Part shown: one piece after another, positions 1 to 7,275 of the stretch
How the letters are laid out: each line of letters opens with the position of its first letter
How positions within the stretch are numbered: the first letter of the stretch is position 1
Translations under genes and position numbers: made by a program
NCBI GenBank assembly: GCA_000493945.1
Contig: AWNW01000025.1
Location: 1 to 15,971, forward strand
Reading direction: 5' to 3'
DNA length: 15,971 bases
Origin: Candidatus Hydrogenedens terephthalaticus JGI OTU-1
GTDB taxonomy: Bacteria; Hydrogenedentota; Hydrogenedentia; Hydrogenedentales; Hydrogenedentaceae
Notes under the pieces: generated by a model
Databases searched by the model: none
What the model saw: the letters and a program-made list of their open reading frames with translations, nothing else
Told to the model about the DNA's origin: nothing

Positions 1-4
1 TTAA

Positions 5-727
5 TTATTCCACTTGCTCATCATTTGTCTTTTTCTTTTCCAGATATTTTTCTAACAAATCAGGTCGTTTCTTTTTTGTTCTTGAGAGCGATTGTTCTTC
101 TCGCCAAATCCGTATCTTTTCATGATTGCCTGACAATAATATCTCCGGGACTTTCATTCCGCGGAATTCCGCAGGTTTTGTGTACTGCGGATAGGATAAT
201 AACCCATCATATAAAGAATCGTTTGTAACGGATTCCCATTCACCAATAACACCGGGCAACATCCGACTAACAGCCTCGATAACTACAAGTGCGGGTAATT
301 CACCGCCACTCAATACATAATCGCCAATAGATATTTCTTCTGTTATCAAGTTCTCAACAATTCGTTCGTCAACTCCTTCATATCGCCCACATATCAGTAC
401 AAAATCCTTCCACTGTGCCATTTCCTTGACTTTGTCCTGTGTAAGGATTTTGCCTCCGGGAGATAATAAAATTATATGTTCAAGTGAGTTGCTACCTTTT
501 AGATCATCTATAGCATCAAATATAGGTTCACACTTCATTACCATTCCTGGTCCACCTCCATACGGAGTATCATCAACCGTTTTATGCTTATCTTTCGCAA
601 AATCTCTTATGTTATGTATTTTTACTTTCATTATTCCCTCTTGAATTGCCTTACCTAACAAACTATTTTGAAGAGGTATCGTAAAATATTCTGGAAAAAT
701 TGTTAAGACATCTATTTGTATTGTCAT
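5..727 (-). CDS. trmD: tRNA (guanine-N1-)-methyltransferase TrmD
   Basis: TrmD is the SPOUT-class enzyme that methylates N1 of G37 in tRNAs, using S-adenosylmethionine, to prevent +1 frameshifting. The 240-residue length is normal. Visible family signatures are the N-terminal DVLTIFPEYF (6-15), YGGGPGMV (56-63), the knot motif LICGRYEGVDERI (111-123) and IGDYVLSGGELPALVVIE (134-151). In the C-terminal domain, D170 lies just before the LLSYPQYTKP stretch and matches the catalytic Asp of E. coli TrmD; R155 matches the conserved Arg of the EAVSR motif. The start is ATG, but no clear Shine-Dalgarno lies before it; a small AT-rich hairpin (733-749) occupies that place. It is the last complete gene of the ffh-rpsP-khpA-trmD cluster, 30 bases after khpA. 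rimM, often found just upstream, is missing. Identification is secure. Confidence 0.97.
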   Translation of the reverse strand: MTIQIDVLTIFPEYFTIPLQNSLLGKAIQEGIMKVKIHNIRDFAKDKHKTVDDTPYGGGPGMVMKCEPIFDAIDDLKGSNSLEHIILLSPGGKILTQDKVKEMAQWKDFVLICGRYEGVDERIVENLITEEISIGDYVLSGGELPALVVIEAVSRMLPGVIGEWESVTNDSLYDGLLSYPQYTKPAEFRGMKVPEILLSGNHEKIRIWREEQSLSRTKKKRPDLLEKYLEKKKTNDEQVE

Positions 728-732
728 TCTAT

Positions 733-749
733 ATAAACTTACAGTTTAT
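733..749 (-). promoter_or_regulatory. Small AT-rich hairpin in the trmD leader
   Basis: A perfect 7-bp inverted repeat (733-739 with 743-749, 3-base loop) fills most of the 30-base khpA-trmD gap and ends 5 bases before the trmD ATG. No obvious Shine-Dalgarno is left in the gap. The stem has only two G:C pairs per the two arms' central region, so it is weak. A role in lowering trmD translation is inference. Confidence 0.3.
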
Positions 750-757
750 CTTTTCTG

Positions 758-988
758 TTATTCGAGAACTTCCAGATTTACCTTTTTCCCGAATTTGGCA
801 GAAGCAATATTAACTATTGTCCGTATTGCTTTAATTGTCTTGCCATTCTTACCGATAATTCTTCCCATATCTTCCTTTTCCACTTTCAATTGCAACACAA
901 TCTGTTCTTCGGATTCTATGGAAGATACGGAAACCTCTTCTGGTTTTTTAACCAATTTTTTAACTATAAATTCTACAAGGTCTTTCAC
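758..988 (-). CDS. khpA: KH-domain RNA-binding protein KhpA
   Basis: This is a 76-residue single KH domain protein (formerly called YlqC), which in Firmicutes binds RNA with KhpB (EloR/Jag) and affects cell elongation and sRNA function. The KH signature is clear: GRIIGKNGKTIKAIRTIV at 42-59 with the GxxG loop GKNG at 46-49. The length is typical. It starts with GTG at 986-988, preceded by GGAG at a 7-base spacing. It lies 32 bases after rpsP and 30 bases before trmD, the standard place for this gene in many bacteria. Whether a KhpB partner exists cannot be judged from this window. Confidence 0.93.
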   Translation of the reverse strand: MKDLVEFIVKKLVKKPEEVSVSSIESEEQIVLQLKVEKEDMGRIIGKNGKTIKAIRTIVNIASAKFGKKVNLEVLE

Positions 989-1020
989 GGTATAACTCCA
1001 ATATCATTACACTATTAAGA

Positions 1021-1284
1021 TTAAGCATTCGTGGTATTTTTCAAAATACCCATCTTTTTGATTAAAGAACGCACTGTATCCGATGTACGAACACCTTTAT
1101 TCAGCCATTGCTTCAATTTCTCTTCATCAATCTTTGTAATAGGTTCAGGGCGAGCCTTAGGTTGATAAAACCCGATAATATCAATCTCTTTTCCCTGTCT
1201 TCTTTCTCTGGAATCCATAACCACGATACGATAGTAAGGGTCATGAGTTCTTCCACCTCTTTTTAACCGTATTACTGTTGCCAT
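1021..1284 (-). CDS. rpsP: 30S ribosomal protein bS16
   Basis: Ribosomal protein bS16 is a structural protein of the small subunit that helps 16S rRNA folding. The 87-residue protein has the family N-terminus MATVIRLKRGGRTHDPYYRI followed by VVMDSRERRQGKEIDIIGFY, which is diagnostic. The C-terminal part (EEKLKQWLNKGVRTSDTV, about 54-71) is also typical. The ATG start is preceded by AAGGAAG. It follows ffh by 59 bases and precedes khpA by 32 bases, matching the widespread ffh-rpsP-khpA-trmD order and indicating co-transcription. Confidence 0.97.
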   Translation of the reverse strand: MATVIRLKRGGRTHDPYYRIVVMDSRERRQGKEIDIIGFYQPKARPEPITKIDEEKLKQWLNKGVRTSDTVRSLIKKMGILKNTTNA

Positions 1285-1343
1285 AATCTTCCTTTCTTTG
1301 TTGTTTTTCTGTGTTATATGTTAATTTAATTCATTCTTTTCTA

Positions 1344-2693
1344 TTACATCATACCTCCGGGCATAAAAGGACCCATTCCCTTCGGAATTTTTCCTTTTGC
1401 CCCTTTAACCATATCTTTCATCATCTTACGCATCTTTTCAAAATCTTTCAATAGTGCATTCACTTCCTGCACTGATGTTCCACTTCCATCTGCAATCCGT
1501 CTACGACGACTTCCATTAATGATTTTCGGATTGCGTCTCTCTTCCTTTGTCATTGAAAGTATTATCGCCTCTGTATGTTTCATTTCATCTTCTGGCAGGT
1601 CCATACCGGAAGGTATCATTTTACCAATCCCGGGAATTTTCTTTATCAAATCACCAAAACTTCCCATCTTTTTGACCTGTCGCATTTGTTCCAGAAAGTC
1701 TTCCAAATCCCAGTTAGCTTTTCGAACTTTCTCCTGAAATTGCATCGCTTTTTCTTTATCTACAACCTCTTGTGCTTTTTCCACAAGAGAGACAACATCG
1801 CCCATTCCTAAAATCTGGTCTGCCATGCGTCTGGGGTGGAATAACTCTAACGCATCAATCTTTTCACCGGCACCAATAAATTTAATGGGACAATTTGTAA
1901 CCTCGATAATACTTAATGCGGCACCACCACGAGCATCACCATCCATCTGTGTTAAGACAACACCTGTAAGTGGCACGGTATCGTGAAACTGTTTCGCTGA
2001 ACGGACTGCATCCTGCCCCATCATAGCATTGGCTACAAAAAGTATTTCATGGGGCTTTACTTGCATGGCTATTTGCCGAACTTCCGCCATCATCTCTGTA
2101 TCAATGTGAAGTCTCCCGGCGGTATCCAGAATAACCGTATCACATCCTCTTAAATTTGCTTCGCCAATAGACATCATGGCTATATCTACAGGATTTACAT
2201 CCGAACCCAAAGAAAAATATTCCACTTCTGCCTGTTGTGCTAAAATCTCTAACTGCTTTATAGCGGCAGGGCGATAAATATCACATGCAACTAACATCGG
2301 CTTTTGCCCTTTTTTCCTCTTCATGTAATATGCAAGTTTTGCTGCGGATGTGGTTTTACCTTGTCCCTGCAATCCAACCATCATTATTATTGTGGGTGGC
2401 ATGCTTGCCTTTACAAGGTCTTTATTTTCACCACCCATAATTTCTACAAGTTCATCATATACAATTTTAATAAGTTGTTGAGTTGGATTTATACTCTCTA
2501 AAACATTTTGTCCCAATGCTTTTTGTTGAATATCTTCAATAAACTTTTTGACCACTTTGTAGTTAACATCGGCTTCCAGAAGGGCTACACGAATAATTTG
2601 CAACCCTTCTTTCATGTTCTCTTCTGTTAGCCGAAGTTGACCACGAAAGAACTTAAACGCTGATTCTAATTTTTTTGAAAGGGACTCAAACAT
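1344..2693 (-). CDS. ffh: Signal recognition particle GTPase Ffh (SRP54)
   Basis: Ffh binds 4.5S RNA and the signal peptides of nascent membrane proteins, and delivers ribosomes to FtsY. The 449 residues show the N domain with ALLEADVNYKVV (37-48), the G domain with P-loop GLQGQGKTTS (107-116), DTAGR (190-194) and DGDARGGAALS (251-261), and the Met-rich M domain with RRRRIADGSGTSVQEVN (about 395-411). The C-terminus KGMGPFMPGGMM is typical. Two G-domain motifs differ from the usual form: the G4 box TKxD reads TQMD (248-251), and the DAMTGQ motif reads NAMMGQ (222-227). The rest looks intact, so it should be functional. It is the first gene of its operon, behind the promoter at 2741-2769. Confidence 0.97.
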   Translation of the reverse strand: MFESLSKKLESAFKFFRGQLRLTEENMKEGLQIIRVALLEADVNYKVVKKFIEDIQQKALGQNVLESINPTQQLIKIVYDELVEIMGGENKDLVKASMPPTIIMMVGLQGQGKTTSAAKLAYYMKRKKGQKPMLVACDIYRPAAIKQLEILAQQAEVEYFSLGSDVNPVDIAMMSIGEANLRGCDTVILDTAGRLHIDTEMMAEVRQIAMQVKPHEILFVANAMMGQDAVRSAKQFHDTVPLTGVVLTQMDGDARGGAALSIIEVTNCPIKFIGAGEKIDALELFHPRRMADQILGMGDVVSLVEKAQEVVDKEKAMQFQEKVRKANWDLEDFLEQMRQVKKMGSFGDLIKKIPGIGKMIPSGMDLPEDEMKHTEAIILSMTKEERRNPKIINGSRRRRIADGSGTSVQEVNALLKDFEKMRKMMKDMVKGAKGKIPKGMGPFMPGGMM

Positions 2694-2740
2694 ATTTTTA
2701 CTCTAATAGTTATAAGGGAATTCTTACAGAAATGCACTAT

Positions 2741-2769
2741 ATTATATCATATTTTTATTAATATCACAA
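2741..2769 (-). promoter_or_regulatory. Sigma-70-type promoter of the ffh-rpsP-khpA-trmD operon
   Basis: Read on the minus strand, TTGTGA (2769-2764) is followed after exactly 17 bases by a perfect TATAAT (2746-2741). A TG one base upstream of the -10 gives an extended -10 form. Transcription would begin near 2734, leaving a leader of about 40 bases before the ffh ATG. It is one of the two best promoter matches in the window. The rest of the 131-base gap 2694-2824 is AT-rich, and I saw no terminator for the upstream TPR gene in it. Confidence 0.75.
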
Positions 2770-2824
2770 CTTTAATTATATTGCTCCAATATCTGTTCAT
2801 TTTCTTGATATTCTACTTTTACCG

Positions 2825-3892
2825 TTAGTTTTTTCTAAATATTAACGGTTGAGGGTTTTTGTCTGTTCGAGGATTTGCATTTTCTGCCTTTGACAACTCT
2901 TCAACAATCTTCTTCACATTGGGCTGGTCTGAATTTATTTTTAAAGACTCCGAAAATGTCTTTTCTGCATCTTTTAAGTAACCTAATTGAAGGTATATAC
3001 TCCCCAAAAAATTCCACCCTTCCCAATTTTGGTTATTCATAAACAAAGCATGACTTGCAGTAGCAATAGCATCTTCTATCCTTCCCGCTCTATATAATAT
3101 ATGGCTATACGCCATCATCGTCTCTGCTTTTTCTTCAATATTTTTTTTATGTTCTTCAAATATTGCTACTGCTTCCCTCATTCTTAATCGAACGGGAATA
3201 TCATATTCCTGTAAATCTTTACCAATAGATACCAGTCTATCTTCTGCTTCTTTCATATTCCCATCAACAACATCAATACCCGCCAAACCGACTTTTGACC
3301 AAGTATCATTCCCTATCTCTAAAGCCTTATTATAAGACTCTCTTGCTGGTTCTATTTGTCTTAATTCCCAATAAATATCTCCAAAAGACCTCCATAATCG
3401 TATCTTCTCTTTTTCGGATACCTTTAACTTTACGGCTCTTTCAAAACAACGGAAAGCCTCCTGAAGCCACTCCTTTCCCTTCTTCATGTTATTCCAACCC
3501 AATCGAACCCAATAATCTCCATTCTCTGAATCTTTTCTAATATGTTTCTCTAAAATGTTAACAACCAGGTCATGATTACCCTGAATCTCTAAAACATCCA
3601 GATACACATCAATCCCTTCCGAGAAACCTAAATTTACAACATCTATTTGCTCCAACATAATCTGGGCATCATTTATTAAGGAACGGGCTTTTACATTTAG
3701 TTCTTGCAATTGTTGTGATGAAGAAGTTGGAGTATGCTGAATTTGTTTTTGCAATTGGAGATACTCATTTACTTTATTTTTTGCTAATGTTATAGTAGTA
3801 GCCACATCTGCGCTTTTAGAACATTGAAATAAAGTCCCTAAAAAAAGAAGCATTACTAAAATTTTGATTCGTATAACGCTGTTCGTCCCCAA
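2825..3892 (-). CDS. TPR-repeat lipoprotein, TTG start overlapping hflX
   Basis: This is a 355-residue exported tetratricopeptide-repeat protein of unknown specific role. Residues 1-24 form a signal peptide: basic MGTNSVIRIK, hydrophobic ILVMLLFLGTLF, then C24. The LFQC sequence is a poor lipobox because Gln sits at -1. TPR-like helical pairs are visible at about 125-158 (WVRLGWNNMKKGKEW, AFRCFERAVKL), 163-196 (LWRSFGDIYWEL, ARESYNKALEIG), 258-290 and 291-324 (WNFLGSIYLQLGYLKDAEKT). The start is TTG at 3890-3892, with GGAG (3904-3901) at an 8-base spacing, giving a 37-base overlap with the hflX 3' end. The alternative ATG at 3851-3853 has no Shine-Dalgarno and would remove the charged n-region. 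TPR proteins usually act as scaffolds, and no partner can be named. Co-translation with hflX is likely. Confidence 0.8.
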   Translation of the reverse strand: MGTNSVIRIKILVMLLFLGTLFQCSKSADVATTITLAKNKVNEYLQLQKQIQHTPTSSSQQLQELNVKARSLINDAQIMLEQIDVVNLGFSEGIDVYLDVLEIQGNHDLVVNILEKHIRKDSENGDYWVRLGWNNMKKGKEWLQEAFRCFERAVKLKVSEKEKIRLWRSFGDIYWELRQIEPARESYNKALEIGNDTWSKVGLAGIDVVDGNMKEAEDRLVSIGKDLQEYDIPVRLRMREAVAIFEEHKKNIEEKAETMMAYSHILYRAGRIEDAIATASHALFMNNQNWEGWNFLGSIYLQLGYLKDAEKTFSESLKINSDQPNVKKIVEELSKAENANPRTDKNPQPLIFRKN

Positions 3893-5523
3893 AGAAGTGT
3901 CTCCATCTTTTCAAGTAAAGGATTAAATGTAGAAGAATCTAAGGCACTAATAGGAACTCCATCATATTGTTGAATTAGTCCTTGAACAATAGAGGGATTT
4001 GCCTTATCTATTTTATTTAATACATTAATTCTTGGTTTGGTATCCAATTCTAAATCTTTTAACAGTTTAACTACGGTGTCGTGTTTTTCTTCAACATCTT
4101 CAGATGAAACATCTAATACATGTAATAATAAATCCGCATCATTAATTTCTTCAAATGTTGTTCGAAATGCGGACATTAAATCTTTAGGCAGGTTTCGTAT
4201 AAAACCTACTGTATCTATAATAATCACTTCCCTTTCGCGAGGAAAACGCAATCTTCTTGAAACTGGGTGTAAGGTAGCAAATAAAAAGTCTTCAGCAACA
4301 ACTTTACTATTTGTTAAGTTGTTTAACAAAGTAGATTTTCCCGCATTTGTGTATCCTACAATAGCCACAGTTGGAACTTGACGAATTGTTCGGACCTGTC
4401 TTCTTAGTTCTCTTCGTTTTCCTAATTCTTTTACTTCTTGTTCCAGTTGAGCAATTCGGTCTCTCGCTCTTCTTCTATCAATCTCTAATTTCGTTTCACC
4501 GGGTCCTCTTCCCCCAATACCTCCTGTCAATCGCGATAGTGCAGTTTGTTTTATACCCAGAAAGGGAAACAGATATTTTAGTTGTGCTAATTCGACTTGA
4601 ATCTTTCCTTCTCTTGTAATTGCGTGTTGGGCAAATATATCTAATATCACTTGCGTCCTATCTAAAATTTTCAAATCAGTAAAGTCAGACAGGGATTTTA
4701 CCTGCGAAGGGCTCAGATTCTGGTCAAAAACAAGCATATCTGCCCCTAACTGCACTGCCCGTATAAGTATCTGTTTGAACTTCCCCTGTCCCAAAACATA
4801 CCTTGCATCGGGAGGTCTCCTTTGTATTATTTTATCCAATACCTTTATCCCGGCACTTCGGGCTAACTCCGTGAGTTCCTGCACTGAATCCTGTATTATA
4901 GACAAAGGTTGTGTGGAAACATGAATTAGAATGGCATTGTCCCCTTTTAAGTTAGGTTGATTGAAAACACGATTGCGTTCTAATTCTTCTTCCAAAGACT
5001 GAATTAATTCTAAAAAATCGTCCTTTAAATCATAAACAGTAGTCGGGGGATAAATTTGCCACGATTTATTCTCATTATTTGCGGGAAGTAAATGGGCAAA
5101 ATATATTTTCTTGGGAAGGGCATTATTATCTACTTCTATTGCAGCCACAGCGTCTAATCTATAAATAGCAAGATAACTCAAATCATCGTCATCTAATCCA
5201 GTATGTGTCCCTAAATGCGTATGAACAAGCCGGACTTCAGATAAACGGTTTAACGCCCTCCTATCAATAGGAGGCATGGGAATTGACTGGGCATCTCCTA
5301 CACATACATCCGTTATTTTTCCTCTGCGGTCTATAAGAACACCTATTTGCCGACCAATCTCATGAGATAGTTCACATAAAGTTCGGCTCAACTCTACTGA
5401 AATTATTCGCGTTGCAACCGGTTTCCTATTTTTTAATGATTCAAGCCTCTTGATTTGATTTGCTTTTAAGCCGTGAACATTACCTGTAATCAGAGTATTC
5501 AGCCTCCTTATAAAGTCGAACAA
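3856..5523 (-). CDS. hflX: GTPase HflX, long form with N-terminal extension
   Basis: HflX is a ribosome-associated GTPase that splits stalled or stress-arrested ribosomes. The glycine-rich family signature GGRGPGETKLEIDRRRARDR (337-356) is exact. The G domain has P-loop GYTNAGKST (390-398), DTVGF (437-441) and NKID (503-506). The HflX domain proper begins near 195, so the 555-residue protein carries about 190 extra residues compared with the 426-residue E. coli protein. Similar long forms exist in Clostridia. The extension holds VHTHLGTHTGLDDDDL (100-115), resembling a JAMM metal site. The longest open frame begins with TTG at 5521-5523, but a perfect AAGGAGG lies inside the frame at 5509-5503. 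The real start may therefore be CTG (5493) or ATT (5490). The 3' end overlaps the TPR lipoprotein gene. Confidence 0.95.
   Translation of the reverse strand: MFDFIRRLNTLITGNVHGLKANQIKRLESLKNRKPVATRIISVELSRTLCELSHEIGRQIGVLIDRRGKITDVCVGDAQSIPMPPIDRRALNRLSEVRLVHTHLGTHTGLDDDDLSYLAIYRLDAVAAIEVDNNALPKKIYFAHLLPANNENKSWQIYPPTTVYDLKDDFLELIQSLEEELERNRVFNQPNLKGDNAILIHVSTQPLSIIQDSVQELTELARSAGIKVLDKIIQRRPPDARYVLGQGKFKQILIRAVQLGADMLVFDQNLSPSQVKSLSDFTDLKILDRTQVILDIFAQHAITREGKIQVELAQLKYLFPFLGIKQTALSRLTGGIGGRGPGETKLEIDRRRARDRIAQLEQEVKELGKRRELRRQVRTIRQVPTVAIVGYTNAGKSTLLNNLTNSKVVAEDFLFATLHPVSRRLRFPREREVIIIDTVGFIRNLPKDLMSAFRTTFEEINDADLLLHVLDVSSEDVEEKHDTVVKLLKDLELDTKPRINVLNKIDKANPSIVQGLIQQYDGVPISALDSSTFNPLLEKMETLLWGRTALYESKF
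5503..5509 (-). promoter_or_regulatory. Perfect Shine-Dalgarno inside the annotated hflX 5' end
   Basis: On the minus strand TAAGGAGG occurs at 5510-5503, fully complementary to the usual anti-Shine-Dalgarno. It sits at codons 5-7 of the longest hflX frame. The only in-frame start-like codons at useful distance are CTG (5493-5491, 9-base spacing) and ATT (5490-5488, 12-base spacing). The upstream TTG at 5523 has no good site before it. Confidence 0.6.
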
Positions 5524-5534
5524 CTTTTAACTTC

Positions 5535-5545
5535 ATTATATTATA
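5535..5545 (-). promoter_or_regulatory. Tandem overlapping -10 elements upstream of hflX
   Basis: The minus strand reads TATAATATAAT from 5545 to 5535, giving two overlapping perfect TATAAT hexamers. No convincing -35 box is seen at 16-18 bases. Transcription from here would begin near 5528-5533. That leaves almost no leader before the TTG at 5523 but about 35-40 bases before the CTG/ATT candidates. The 93-base gap (5524-5616) also contains an AT-rich 7-bp inverted repeat at 5583-5602, without a U-tract, just past the M23 gene. Confidence 0.45.
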
Positions 5546-5616
5546 CATTTTAAATCTATACCCCCTAAAATGAAATTGACTGGATAAATAAAGGCATTTA
5601 TCTGTATTTAAGAAAT

Positions 5617-6267
5617 TTACTCTTCTATAGCCGGGAGGAACCATAAAGGATTCAGTGCTTTTTCACCTTTTCTGACTTCATAATGTAGATGAGCAGTGGT
5701 TACCCTTCCCGTGGCGCCAGACAGTCCTATAATATCCCCCTCCTTTATAACATCTCCTACTTTAACTAACAATTGGCTTAAATGAGCATACGCACTGTGG
5801 ATACCATCCGTATGTTCAATAACAATTAGTAAACCGTAACCATGCATTGACCCTGATAAACGAACAATTCCATCGGCTGTTGCTATCACCGGGGTTCCTT
5901 GTGGAACAATAATATCAATTCCCTTATGAACTCTTGTCCTACCGCCTCCTTTACTACGAGAACCGCCAAACCAGGAACTTATGTATCCCGAATTATCTTT
6001 TATAGGCCAGAGATGAGGGACTTTTTCACTAAATTCTATCCCCTCCGGTATATCTTCTTTTTCTGCATTATCCATCTCATTCAAAGATATTTCTATTTCC
6101 TCTTCTTCCTCACCGGAATATATATCTTCCAACAATAAATCCGGGCTTTCTTCCGGTTTAATCTCTGTATTTATACTCAATGTTTCCAGCACATTGCCAT
6201 GCTGACAACTAAAAACAACGGGTAAAAATAGTATTATACCTATAAACAATAAAAATCGTAATCGCAT
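5617..6267 (-). CDS. M23-family (LytM-like) metallopeptidase lipoprotein
   Basis: This predicted zinc endopeptidase cuts peptidoglycan cross-links at the cell envelope. The 216 residues begin with a lipoprotein signal peptide, MRLRFLLFIGIILFLPVVFS followed by C21. An acidic Glu-rich linker (about 38-82) leads to the M23 domain (about 90-210). All zinc and catalytic motifs are present: HKGID with H114 and D118, YAHLS with H162, and HLHYEV with H193 and H195. It should therefore be an active enzyme rather than a degenerate LytM activator. The ATG lies 3 bases after the upstream gene's stop; its AGGAG spans the last codons of that gene, so translation is probably coupled. No specific gene name can be assigned. 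Confidence 0.92.
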   Translation of the reverse strand: MRLRFLLFIGIILFLPVVFSCQHGNVLETLSINTEIKPEESPDLLLEDIYSGEEEEEIEISLNEMDNAEKEDIPEGIEFSEKVPHLWPIKDNSGYISSWFGGSRSKGGGRTRVHKGIDIIVPQGTPVIATADGIVRLSGSMHGYGLLIVIEHTDGIHSAYAHLSQLLVKVGDVIKEGDIIGLSGATGRVTTAHLHYEVRKGEKALNPLWFLPAIEE

Positions 6268-6270
6268 CCA

Positions 6271-7239
6271 TTACACTCCTGATGACTTAACAGATTCCTG
6301 CATTTTTTTCAAACCATTTTCTGCTACTACTTTTAAGTCCTGCTTCCAATATTCTCTGTTAAAAATTTCTAACGACAGGCAACCTGTATATCCTATATTC
6401 TTTAATGTTAATAATACATCTTTTAAAGGAAGTATTCCATCTCCGGGAAATACGCGGTGAGCATCGCCTTGTTCTTCGCGAGGTACATCTCCCGGCACAT
6501 CATTCCAATGGAAATGGGCAATAAGTTTGCCTTGAACTAATTCTAAACCAGAGAAACCCGAACCCCCACGGAATAAGTGAAAAGTATCTGCAACTATACA
6601 CGCTCTTGGGTCATCTGCATCCACAGCAATGGCACAGGCTTGTCCAAAACGATAAACACCTTTAAAGAAACCCACAAACTCAACAGCAACCCTTATACCG
6701 TATTCCTCCTCGCCAATCTTTAATAATTCTTTATAACAACGGGCACACCATTTCAGGTCTATGTTTTCCCTGTCAGGTGCCGGAATTGCTGCAATATGTG
6801 TCGCCCCTATTTCTGCAGCCATCCGCATTCGGTTACGGCTAACTTCCAGAGAGGATTTGAAGTTTTCCTCACCATCAGGCATAGAATCCCACAAACCTAT
6901 TACATTAGGAACCATAAGCCCCAAATCTTTAATTTGTTTACCTAAATCTTTTAAATTACCTCCTTGTTTTTCATGTTCCTCTATTTCATTAATCCATGGT
7001 TCTATTCCATCCCATTTCGTCTCATGAGCAATCTTTATCTTTTCTAATAAATTTGGGGCAGGTCTTATTGTGCTTGTATTTAAAACCAAAGGCCAGGGAC
7101 TAATTCCCCCTTGATACCTTTTTGTTTCATTATTTTCTTTCTTTTGTCCAGTTTCTGTACCTCCAAAAGTAATCTGGCTAACACCTGTTAAACCAAAACC
7201 TAAAGCACATGTCTTTATGAAATCCCTTCTTGTTTCCAT
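6271..7239 (-). CDS. Tat-exported sugar phosphate isomerase/epimerase-like TIM barrel
   Basis: This protein belongs to the xylose isomerase-like TIM barrel family (AP endonuclease family 2 fold), which catalyses isomerisation, epimerisation or related lyase steps on sugars with a divalent metal. The N-terminus METRRDFIKT is a canonical twin-arginine motif followed by a mildly hydrophobic stretch (11-24), so folded export is predicted. Likely metal ligands are visible at E187 (VAVEFVG), D218 and H221 (ADTFH), H244 (HFHWND) and E291 (LSLEIF); the late FPGDG motif (264-268) is also typical. The 322-residue length fits. The ATG has AGGA 7 bases upstream. It is transcribed divergently from the DUF6807 gene and runs into the M23 gene. 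The substrate is unknown. Export argues against a cytoplasmic sugar phosphate as substrate. Confidence 0.88.
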   Translation of the reverse strand: METRRDFIKTCALGFGLTGVSQITFGGTETGQKKENNETKRYQGGISPWPLVLNTSTIRPAPNLLEKIKIAHETKWDGIEPWINEIEEHEKQGGNLKDLGKQIKDLGLMVPNVIGLWDSMPDGEENFKSSLEVSRNRMRMAAEIGATHIAAIPAPDRENIDLKWCARCYKELLKIGEEEYGIRVAVEFVGFFKGVYRFGQACAIAVDADDPRACIVADTFHLFRGGSGFSGLELVQGKLIAHFHWNDVPGDVPREEQGDAHRVFPGDGILPLKDVLLTLKNIGYTGCLSLEIFNREYWKQDLKVVAENGLKKMQESVKSSGV

Positions 7240-7275
7240 AACTTATTCCTTTTGTTTTCTATTGACATTTCGTAT

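Noticed and set aside
426..644. Plus-strand open frames opposite the minus-strand genes (for example 426-644, 4037-4381, 12053-12304, 14649-14942)
   Set aside because: They lie wholly opposite well-identified conserved genes, have no supporting ribosome sites that I noticed, and resemble no known family.
5583..5602. AT-rich 7-bp inverted repeat after the M23 gene, as a terminator
   Set aside because: The stem is almost all A:T and no U-tract follows on the minus strand. It is compatible with chance in AT-rich DNA.
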